In this document: positions 49,701 through 59,200 of the stretch, piece by piece
Layout of the letters: each line of letters begins with the position of its first letter
How positions within the stretch are numbered: the stretch's first letter is position 1
Source: Mya arenaria
Lineage: Eukaryota; Mollusca; Bivalvia; Myida; Myidae
Direction: 5' to 3'
NCBI RefSeq assembly: GCF_026914265.1
Contig: NC_069134.1
Span: 7,743,758-7,807,757, forward strand
DNA: 64,000 bases
Translations under genes and position numbers: made by a program
The notes under the pieces: generated by a model
Told to the model about the DNA's origin: nothing
The model's database searches: none
What the model saw: only the letters and a program-made list of their open reading frames with translations

Positions 49701-50545
49701 GCGAATCGCGTGTCACTTTGTTTTGACAGCCGGTGCGTCGTTAAATTTACACCTGGATTGTTGTGTTAACTCGATAATCGATAATGATGAAAATGCGCTG
49801 TGGATTGACTGTCGCGCGATAAACAAACGATAATCAAACTTGTGAAAAGAAAATTGATTGAAACATTAATTTGTTTGTTGCAGAAAATAAAGAACTAGAA
49901 ACGGTTATTTAGTGATCATTCATTTAGTGACTTCAATGATTGAATCAAATTAGAGCGGTGCGTTAATTAAACTATCAAACATACTAAACAAGCATTAAAT
50001 TACGCGAGTTGTTTTATTTCAAGACTTGGAAAAAAAGATAATTATGAAAACGCAGAAATGTTTAATTATGCTTATCACTTTTGCAAGTGCTTTAATCATG
50101 TCTCAACCTAAACGTCGGAGAATTGAACTGTCCCTAGAGGACAAAAGCCTTTAAAGGTTAACCCAGTTAATATTTTGAGTAAACTTACTCCGTACATCAA
50201 ATCCTCACTAAACCGGAATCCTCACTAAACCAGAAATTTTGCCCAGTCCGGACCTTGTCCGGTTTAGTGAGTTTCCACTGTATAAGATTCAGCTTCTAAA
50301 TAAAGTGGCAGTTTTTTTTCCTTAATTTCACCATAATTGTTTTTATATCAGATTTGAGGAACTGAATAAGTATTTCCTTAACATTTGGGACAAAGCTTTC
50401 CAAGTAAATCAGCATGTGTTCAATATTATGCAATTTTGAGTGTTTTCAAGGTAACCACTTCTTGAGAGAATATTATTTATTTTTCCTTTCAGGTAAATTT
50501 ACAAATGAAGCACTGGTTGCTGAAGAGGAAATGCTGGAAATATAA
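34773..50545 (+). CDS. EIF2B3: Translation initiation factor eIF2B subunit gamma
   Basis: Part of the cytosolic eIF2B guanine-nucleotide exchange factor that recycles eIF2; with epsilon, gamma forms the catalytic subcomplex (family knowledge). Eleven coding exons: 34773-34920, 40264-40418, 40780-40945, 41434-41551, 41957-42046, 43518-43639, 44905-45095, 47483-47560, 48577-48725, 49043-49146, 50493-50545. They sum to 1374 nt, 457 residues plus stop (human about 452), with all phases matching. Residues 1-300 form the nucleotidyltransferase-like domain: [70 protein letters not shown]. Residues 345-445 carry left-handed beta-helix hexapeptides ([30 protein letters not shown]). The C-terminus is EEEMLEI. 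Intron 1 (5.3 kb) is mostly tandem repeats. Shares its promoter region with SNRPA1. Confidence 0.97.
35057..35427. mobile_element. Small MITE-like element in EIF2B3 intron 1
   Basis: Inverted ends CATATCATACATGCCATATC and, at the right, AATATGGCATGTATGAGATA. The interior repeats the phrase ATCCCCTGG several times. No clear target duplication. 371 bp, non-coding. Confidence 0.65.
35580..38150. repeat. ~145-bp tandem repeat array with a 290-bp higher-order period
   Basis: About 17 units, each with TTAACACTCTAGAGGTCACA and AGGTCACCAGGTCAAATT. The phrase TAACACTCTA recurs at 35,941, 36,086, 36,231 and so on, giving 145 bp. From about 35,950 to 36,770 units alternate between GTAAGTTCATGAAAC and GTAAAATCATGAAAC variants (A-B-A-B-A-B), nearly identical every 290 bp. 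Units from 36,780 onward carry GTATCTTCATGAAAG and then become more divergent towards 38,150. The left end starts with a GTCCGTCGTCCATC-rich head near 35,590. Confidence 0.92.
38377..40077. mobile_element. Element with ~148-bp tandem core, copy 1 (EIF2B3 intron 1)
   Basis: Left head TATGCCCCCCTTCGAAGAAG then GGGTATATTGCTTTGCAC, a GGTCGGTCGGTCGG run, about ten core units (GTGATAACTCAACAATGCCT, GGTTGGGCCTGACCAGTAGA, AAAGGTCAAGGTCACAGTGA), then tail ATAATGTTTGACAAACATCT-CTTGTTT. The same head and tail bound 50,673-52,147. The head-core-tail layout resembles the pearl-type bivalve elements as I remember them; that label is an inference. Non-coding; no target duplication recognised. Confidence 0.85.
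40033..40049. repeat. Poly-G run
   Basis: Seventeen consecutive G bases in the tail part of the preceding element. The copy at 50,673-52,147 has only GGGG at the same place (52,115), so this is a private expansion or an assembly artefact. Confidence 0.9.
42300..43040. repeat. Diverged tandem repeat in EIF2B3 intron 5
   Basis: Four units of about 165-180 bp share GATGGCAATAAGAGGAA, GCAGTACCTAAGAACCATAA, ATCTCCCCTTAA and AATGGGTGCTTGTCTG. Each unit is well diverged from the next, so the array is old. No coding potential. Confidence 0.85.
45676..45760 (+). tRNA. tRNA-like sequence (SINE head or tRNA pseudogene), GCA anticodon-like
   Basis: Contains A-box-like TAGCACAGTGGATA and a perfect B-box GGTTCGAACC 40 bp later, the internal RNA polymerase III promoter pair. 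The arm CTGGA-TTGCAAT-TTTGG would put GCA (Cys) in the anticodon position. The T arm pairs except for one mismatch, but no good acceptor stem is found. A run of ten T bases follows the GATTT, usable as a Pol III stop. It lies in EIF2B3 intron 7. A true tRNA gene is unlikely. Confidence 0.45.
46480..47220. repeat. ~150-bp tandem repeat in EIF2B3 intron 7
   Basis: Five units with TGGTTTCTGCCCAATAACTT, GATATTGATGAAACTTGGTG, GAGCTAGCTTGGGATTGCTT and GGGGCTAAGGTCAAGGTCAC. Units are close to one another, one containing a short internal duplication near 46,800-46,840. The head ACCAGGTTTTCAACAAAAAC-CGGG starts the array. Each unit carries a TCAAGGTCA motif. Confidence 0.9.
47511..47940 (+). repeat. 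Tandem decayed copies of the EIF2B3 exon 8 3' end and splice donor
   Basis: The end of exon 8 (ATAGATCCCTCGGCCATAGT-GAAGGGCAAACCCCAG with GTAATC) and the following ~40 bp (ATGTATGATGTCTGTC) recur in the intron: ACATAGATCCCACGGGCACA at 47,608; a weaker copy near 47,695-47,740; CATAGATCTCTCAGCCAAAT-TGAAAGGCAAACTCCAAGTC at 47,790; another at 47,855; a last one to 47,935. Four to five copies of a 60-100-bp unit. The donor GT is kept as GTC in two of them. Confidence 0.8.
49454..50280. mobile_element. Non-autonomous pogo/Tigger-like DNA transposon in EIF2B3 intron 10
   Basis: Ends CAGTGGAACCTCACTAAACC and, at the right, GTTTAGTGAGTTTCCACTG are inverted repeats, flanked by TA at 49,452-49,453 and 50,281-50,282. 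The end sequence resembles pogo/Tigger-type termini. Subterminal copies of ACCGGAATCCTC occur at both sides. 827 bp without a transposase frame. Confidence 0.85.
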
Positions 50546-50629
50546 TATAGTTGTTGTTGCTAAAGACTAGATTTAGGGATGGTTTCATGATCATTGTGCT
50601 TTGTGAATATTCGAAAAACGAAAACTGGC

Positions 50630-50635
50630 AATAAA
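50630..50635 (+). terminator. Polyadenylation signal of EIF2B3
   Basis: AATAAA 85 bp after the stop codon, giving a short 3' UTR. It lies just ahead of the tandem element that starts at 50,673. Confidence 0.7.
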
Positions 50636-50672
50636 AAGAATTACCTGGTCAATGAATGGCTTTTATTATTGT

Positions 50673-52147
50673 TATGCCCCCCTTCGAAGAAGAGGGGTAT
50701 ATTGCTTTGCACGTGTCGGTTGGTAGGTTGGGCGGTCCGTCGGTAGACCAAAGGTTGTCCGTGTGATAACTCAACAATTCCTGGAGGTATGGTCAACAAA
50801 CTTGACATGAAGGTTGGGCCTGACCAGTAGATGACCCCTATTGATTTAAGGGCTCATCGGGTCAAAAGTAAAGGTCACAGTGACCTTTAATGATAAAATA
50901 ATGACCCTTATTGTTTTGGGGGGTGATCGGGCCAAAGGTCAAAGTCACAGGGACCTTGATTGGTTAAAGGGTGTCTGAGTGATAACTCGACAATGCCTGC
51001 ACCCATGGCCCTCAAACTTGACTTGGAGGTTGGGCCTGACCAGTAGATGGCCCCCACCAGTAGATGACCCCCAGTGATTTTAGGGCTCATTGGGTCAAAG
51101 GTCAAGGTCACAATGACCTTTAATGATAAAAGGTTGTCCGAGTGATAACTCTTCAATGCCTGCACCCATGGCCCTCAAACTTGTCTTGGAGGTTGGGTCT
51201 GACCAGTAGATGACCCCTATTGAATTGAGGGCTCATCGGGTCAAAGGTCAAGGTCACAGTGACCTTTAATGATAAAATAATTTTAAAGTTTGTCCCAGTG
51301 ATACTGGGTAACTCAACAATGCCTAGACCTATGGTCATCAAACTTGATATGGAAGTTGGGCCTGACCAATAGATGACCCCTATTGTTTTGGGGGGTCATC
51401 AGGCAAAGGTCAAAGTCACAGTGACCTTGATTGGTTAAAGGGTGTCTGAGTGACAACTTGACAATGCCTGCACCCATGGCCCTCAAACTTGACTTGAAGG
51501 TAGGGCCTGACCAGTAGATGACCCCCAGTGATTTTAGGGCTCATCGGGTCAAAGGTCAAGGTCACAGTGACCTTTAATGGTAAAAGGTTGTCTGAGTGAT
51601 AACTACAATGCATGCACCCTTGGCCCTCTAACTTGACTTGGAGGTTGGGCCTGACCGGTAGATGACCCCTATTGATTTTAGGGGTCATCAGATTAAAGGT
51701 CAACATCTGTAACCATTAAGGCAAACTTAACAATTCATTGACCTATGATCATCAAACTTGACATGAAGGTTGGCCCTGACTAGTTGATGACCCCCTTTTC
51801 ATTTTGGGGGTCATAGATCCTGAGTTCAAGGTCATGGTGACCTTTAATGCGAAAAAGTTAGCAAAGCTTCTCGCAGTGATATCTCAACAATGCCTACCTA
51901 TTATCATCAAACTCGACATGGAGGCTGGGCCTGACCAGTAGATTACCCATATTGATTTTAGGAGTCATCAGAGGTTAAGGTCACAGTGACCTTGAACGAA
52001 AAAAGCTTGTCTGTGTGATAACTTGACACTGCCTGAACCCATGGCCCTAAAACTTGGGAGGTCCATGCATATTTCATTTAATTGCCCAAATAATCCTGAC
52101 AACATGGTGCTCAGGGGAGCATAATGTTTGACAAACATCTCTTGTTT
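50673..52147. mobile_element. Element with ~148-bp tandem core, copy 2
   Basis: Same head (TATGCCCCCCTTCGAAGAAG) and tail (AATGTTTGACAAACATCTCT) as 38,377-40,077, same orientation, with about nine irregular core units. It lies between the convergent genes EIF2B3 and CCDC25. The minus strand shows long open frames only because the core unit is repeated in frame. Confidence 0.85.
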
Positions 52148-52297
52148 TTAGTTAATTTAATGTACATAATTATGATTGTAATCATGGAAAAATATTAAAT
52201 CGCATGTAAAATGGCATTCAAAACTTTAAAGTAACATCAACTTGAGGATTCATTCAAACAGCAAGACCAAGAACACATTTAGTCATAGATCTGCAAG

Positions 52298-52303
52298 TTT
52301 ATT
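52298..52303 (-). terminator. Candidate polyadenylation signal of CCDC25
   Basis: AATAAA on the minus strand about 950 bp after the CCDC25 stop. The stretch 52,304-53,248 has no other gene and is probably its 3' UTR. Confidence 0.4.
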
Positions 52304-53248
52304 TCTGACCTGGTTTGTGTAACACTACCGTTGTGATTGTGGTATTCATTGTGTATGTAACGGAGCCATCAATTAGTAAAGTAAATCATGAAGTTCTTGA
52401 AAAGCTGAGATACATGTGTTAGTAATAGCATTAAAGTACATTTACAATTTATGTATACAATTGCATACAATAGATATACATGTACAATATTTATGTACAA
52501 ACACAATGAAATAACAAAGTAAAAAATAATTTAATTATTGAGGCCATGGTTGTGCAAAAAAGAATCCATTCCATAAAGATTGAAAATTTCCCCAGAACTG
52601 GTATTAAAACTTCATTGATATCTGAGATAATACAATTTCATTTTTTTTAAAACACAGGCTACTTCATCATATTGATATTCATTTTGATACATTTTTACTT
52701 GATATTCAAGACAATTTGATTTTGATTTGCAAATATGTGAGACAATATTAACTTGATACTTTTATGATCTAACAATATTTGACATGGGTACAATTAAAGT
52801 CTCAAAAATGTAGTATACATTGACACAATGTACTGGTACTTTTGCACTTTTGAAAGGAGGTAAGCTTTCATGGGATAAAGTTCAGAAAAATGCCCTCAAT
52901 GCATCAATTTCAAGAGCATTCATTAGAATCACATAAAAATGCTTGTAGTCCAGCTAGGTACATCTTTCCCCTAATTGATGAAATGAATTGTACAATATGA
53001 ACCATTATTAAATACAAAGTACAAGGTACAGTTATAATCTAAATCAACACTGCAATTCTCAATTATTTAGCATGCAAGTTCTTATATACAGTAGAGCTAA
53101 ATGCATTGTAAGTTAAACTTAATAGCTGCAAGATAAATGTATCGTTTAAATATGCCGAATGCACTGTTAGAGATGTTTTAGTGTCACTGGTTGCTGTTAA
53201 CCACTTGAGCACCGCCTTGTTGATGGAGAAGACATGCGTATCACAGGT

Positions 53249-56200
53249 TCACATAAAGTCATCAGAATCATTTCCTCCATCCTGAAATGCAGAAAGCAAA
53301 AGTGGTACATATTTCTTGCAACATCAAAGATCTTATACAAAGTATTAAGGAATTGCTACAATGCAAGTTGGTTTCAAGGACCAAAACATACATTTCAAAA
53401 TGTGAAATTAAATGTCTTTAAGGTCCTATATTAAGCACGCTTAATACAAGGTCAAAAAAGCATTTGGGACCAAATCCAAGAGCTGCAGGATAATGAATAG
53501 TTTCAGATTCAAAACTCTTTGATTAAGAAATTTGCTTTATTGTAACCTTGATGTGGATTTTAAGTCAGTATTTTTTAATATATCTTTGGTAGAATGCAAC
53601 TCTGGAAAAACACACGATTAAATTGCTAAGACAACAATGGTTGAAATAATGTGCCTGTAGTTGAAGTCTGAAAGCCCTGAGAATAGAAACCGGTCTTACC
53701 TTATTTGTGGTCATTTTGTCTTCTGTCATTAATGAACTATATGATCTAAAAAGATAAAAAAAAAAAAAGGGCAGTGAGGCTGAGGCATTTCGATTTATCA
53801 AGAATAATCTGTTACAGATTAAGACTTGTATGTACATTTTATGAACTGCACGAGCATGCATTTTGAAGAAAATGCACCTACTATAACATACCAATAAGGC
53901 ATTTAATGTACCCATTATAACTGTTCTATATTACAGTAAGAGTTATTAATTAATTCCTCATCATCATTGTATGTAATGATACGCTCAAGGAAAATCAGTT
54001 GGCCCATTGGCCATTTCTTTATGTGACAAATGAAATGTATCCATGAAACCAGAGGTTTGCTTTATGAAAGGCTGGCATGTACATGTACCTAATTTCTCGT
54101 TCTTTTTCTTTTCTCTCCATCTCATCCTTCTCTCGTCGTCTCTGTTCCTGCTGTACATGTCGCTGGTCCTCACGCTCCTTCTTGTCCCGATCTTCTCGCT
54201 CTGCTCGCAGGTCTGGGAACTTCTCTTCTTTCGTTTTGTTCAAACGATTAACAATCTCATTTATTCTTTTTTCTACGCGCACTTTTCGTACCTGAACGAA
54301 CATTTCATTCATAATGATTAAAACTAGTGTATTATCTTAAACAATAAACAAATATTAGAGAATACTATGCATCAATGAGAAATCTATGATATGGATAACA
54401 GTTCCACATATTGCCAGCAATACATTAGTTATCTACAGGCTTTGTTGCTATAGTTACAATAATGTTAAATGATGTGCAGGTTTCGTTATTGCTCCGTACA
54501 CACTTAAACACAAGTTGAACAAATTTCATATACTGGTACCAAGATTGCATATTTCTTCAGTTACTGCAGGACTGACAGAAAGGCATTCATACTCTTGTGT
54601 TGTCATAGCAACCACATGTTTTGACTGACAAAAAATGAAATGACATGCATAATCTCCAAATGGCCTTCTAACAACACATCAATCTGCATTAACCTAGCTT
54701 GCATATTCTTGAGTTATTGCAAGATCCTGTCAAAAAGAGCGGTATTTTTACTGTTTTTGTAGCAAGAGCAATTTCAATTCTTTACTTACAGTACAGAGTC
54801 TTGAATGTAGCTTTTATATGCTTTTTGAGATATGCCATAATTATGTCCATTTCCATTGCCATAGTAATCATATATTCTCCAAATGGTTCTCTATCTATAT
54901 ACCAAGTTTCAATGACCTACCTTGATTGCTTCACGAGTTATCTGCAGGATCCAGTCAAATAGTTGTATTTTCACAATTTTTGTCACCAATGCAAGCATAA
55001 TTTTTTGTCCCCAATTTTTTTTTAAATGCACATGCATAAGCTCCTATTGACCCTCTATCAACATACTTTCTTTCATTCACCTTGGGTCGCATACTTTTTA
55101 TTGCAGCGTTCAGTTTTTCAGGACTGACATAATCAACAGAGGTACCAACATTTATGGTTGATAAGGTTTTTCCTTCTTTAAAAAACCCACAGATTTGAAA
55201 CAACTACAGAACCCTGCTCCAAGCTGTACTCACATCTTTGCTCTTGTGGAAGCCCACCTGACCCACGTCCATACCTGCCGTCTTTTTCAGGTTTCCCCAC
55301 ATTGTGAACACAACATCAACATTGTTCATCTTGTTACCTGTGTGTGTAGTAAATCATTCATATTGGTTTGCACCCAATTTAAAATGTTGTTTCTTGATAT
55401 TCAGAAGGGAATTTTATGACTCAGAAGACCACACAAATTCCTTTAACGTTTGCGGAAATCGTGCTGGCCATTAAGCTTACCAAACACAAAAAAAGTCAAA
55501 TATAAGGGGAAAAAGAAAGGCAAGGTGATATTATAAGTTACAGGGTTAGAGGTTGACGGGATATACGGGGCAAAGGAAACCATATCGGGTGAGAGCGAAC
55601 CCCGTAATATTTACATCAACAACCTGTTTACATGTTTAAATGTTTCATTTATTCATTGGAATATTCATCGGAATCGGACGCCAATTAATTGAATTTGGTG
55701 ACCCCAATATTAAAAAATATGGGGTCACCGCATGACCAGTCCTGGACCAATGGCGTTGCGTCATTTTTGTTGGAGGCCTGATATTGACTTGTATGATATT
55801 CAAGCCATTCTGAATTCACTTCTTACCTTGTATACTGTTGGCTTTCACAAGTTGAGCACACTCATCTATGACAGTCTGTGGAACATCGTCTAGACTCTCA
55901 CCCTATCAACAAAATATTGAACTTAACAAATCATATTGCTACTAAGGATGATTTAATAATGATACAGCATAACTGAAAAACCAACATTGATGAAGTGTTT
56001 TCACATCGGTCTTTGAGACAAATTGGTAGTGTTTTATTATCAGAAGAAAAAACTAAACTGATAATCAAATTGAAATGGAACAGAAAGTTAATTTCCATAT
56101 TAATTATCCCAATACATGTATCAAAGGACCATTTACAGTGATTTAAACACCTTTAATATTTTTTATATTTTAAAATTGGCCCAACATATTGAATGATTGA

Positions 56201-59200
56201 AGAATAAAGAATTATTATTTTTTAAATCATTATTAAATGAAATTAAGTTTGATAAAAATTAATTATTGATAATCATAATTGTTCAGCAATGTTGGGTGCC
56301 CATCGACAATGATTTGATTATTTTCAATCACTATGAATGGGCCTTTTTATGTTTTTAATATAAATTCAGACATTAATTTAAATGAAAATATCACTTGCAG
56401 AGCTTTTACTTTATAAATTAAAAATCTATCATGACAAGTTATAAATGAGTGTTGCAAAAACAGAAGAAATACTTGTGACAATCTAGTTATGGCACAGCTT
56501 GATTTTGTCTTATGATTTCTTCCAAGTTAGACTTGTCATTAAAAATGTGGATTGTAAATGTCTATTCAACTAGTCTAATTTAACATCTTGGTCAACATTT
56601 ACCATTCATATTTAATTTGAAAAGTCACTGAAATACTTACAGTATGTAACCTTAGATACACATGAGCTGATGAAACTTTGTCCACATGGAACCTGTAAAT
56701 GAAAACAACAGACATGTCTATCTATGCTCAAAATCTAATTAAAAATACATGATTTAAACTATTTTTTTCAATTGAGAGTACAGTACAGAAGAGTGCTTAC
56801 CAAACATCCTCTGGAAATCCCCATTTTATCAAATCCTCATCTGTAAAAGAAGTATATACACCTTTAATAGAATGTCAAAACATTGTTGTACTATCAATTA
56901 CAATTTTTAAGATATATAAGGCATCTCTGACTATACAAGCCTCACTTGTTTTCAAATTGCAAACAAGTAGTGAATACACCTTGAAGAACAAACAACCAAA
57001 CCTGTCGGATTAAAATCTATACCAATCCATATACAAGATAAAAGAGTCTTTATTTTATGTCAGGTATCTACAATTATAAGTATCAAGATATTTATAACTT
57101 AACAGCATATCCTGTTCAAAATAAATATATACTTACTTTCATTCTTGTCCAGGCCCATGTATAACATATATGGGGGTGAAACAACTGCAAAAAAGAAGAA
57201 CCATCTTTTAAGTTGATTTTTTCAGATTAATTACATCATTGTCTACATTGTACACTAAAGCATCAGCTGGCCATTTCAATGAAGGACTTGAGTATTAACT
57301 TCAATAATCTTAAATCTGTATAAACATCACAAATGGCAACATATTGATTTTTTGTTATTTCCTAAACTATTTGTTCATTTAAAATCATGACTAAAGCATC
57401 AATTCATTCAAATATGAAGCAAAATAATGAACTGAGTAGACTGTCTTTCACATATTTCTTTTTCACATATTTCTTTTGTACGTTATTGTTTCACTTTTAT
57501 GGCTACTTTATTTAAATAACAAACAATTCAATCGAAATGTACTAAATGACTACATTGTTATTTAAATTAAGTTATACTGTATCCCCAAGAGTTTTCAACC
57601 CTCAAAATGTTTTTTTCAAATTTAAAAAAAATAGTCAGGAAAGTAACGTTATAAAATACATCTTCTGTTGAATATGATCACTTCCTGAGAAATTCACACA
57701 ATGCAGAATACTATCAGATTCTTTTGGAAAAGAATGACAAAACTAAGCCGTTCGATATTTAATATATGATGAGAACTTGTATGCATAATCAAGTTCACCA
57801 TTCTCTGAGTCCAGAATGTGTCAAATAATTAACTATTTCAAAGGGTTAATGCTGCACTCTCACAGATTGATCTTTTTGACAACTTTTTTTTATTTTTTGT
57901 CTTGGAACGAGCCTATTTTTGCAAAATGCATGGAAACCAGTTATAATTTATAAGACTGCTGACAAAAAATTAGATCACAGAATTTTGTATGCAAGTTCAA
58001 AAATTGATGTTTTAAGCATTTTTCTTAAATTGTTCTTAAGCCATAAAACATTAATTTTCAAACGAAAAATGAAAATCTGCAATCTGATCTTTTGTCAACA
58101 ATCTTTTATCATTGGTTTGCAGATATTTACGTTAAAATTTGCTCTTTTATAGAAAAATAAAATAAGAGCTGTCACAGAGACAGCGCGCTCGACTATTCTG
58201 CCACTTTTCAGTGTAAGGATTGAAAAGTTTTTGCAAAACATGCATCGATCACTGTTAGATATTAACATAAATGTGGTCACATGCTTAATTTTAACCAGAA
58301 TTTTTAAGTCTAATAATAAAGGGCCATTATTTGCAAAATACAGTTATCTAACTTGGTTATTCAATTAGGCTGGTTGGTTGAATACCATTGTATAAAGTTT
58401 CATGCAATACTTCAAGTAGTTGCTGAGATATTAACCTATGTGTGCTTAAACGCAAACCTTGACCAAAATTTTTAAGTCGAATAATAAAGGGAAATTATTT
58501 GCATTTAATGCAAAACTACAGTTTTCTAACTTGGTTAAATAAGTAGGTTGGATGATTGAGTACCATTGTATAAAGACTCAATGCAATACCTCAATTAGTA
58601 GTCCAAATAATTGTACGTTGACAGATTTTTTTTAGATTTTTGATATGGCAAATCCTTCACGTACAAATTGTTTAGTATCAAAAGTGGGTAGTTGTTCCGA
58701 TCAGGATTCCGGGTTAAAGCATATAGCGTCTATAAAATATCATAAAAACAAGAAATATTACCAGATAATGTTATTTTATATTAGTTCCGTACACAAAAAA
58801 TAAATATCCAACTTATAATTATGAGTTTGACGGCTTTTCTTCATTTCATTCTGTCAAAACATAACGATATATACATGAAGGGCACCTGCAAGGCTTCAGG
58901 GCACAGTTTTAAATCGCTCGGAACATTTCGGCCATGGCCGAGTTGTTACGATTGTATAACGAGGTCTATCTCGAAGCTTTGTCGGAGGAGGCCGAGTTAT
59001 TACGATTGTATCGAGTTGTTCCCCTTCGCATAATTGTTTTCTGTGTCAGTCAACTTTCGTTTTATTGGAAAGGTAAACAACTTGTTTTAATGCATTAAAT
59101 GCTTGTTTAGTGCAAAATAGCATTTCCCTTACATGGTAAAAAATGAATATAACTCTTAATGATCAATTTCAACCATAAAATACTTCACTTAAAACAATTT

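Noticed and set aside
54955-55203. 82-codon minus-strand frame in CCDC25 intron 6
   Set aside because: Phases and homology of the neighbouring CCDC25 exons leave no room for it, and it matches no family I know.
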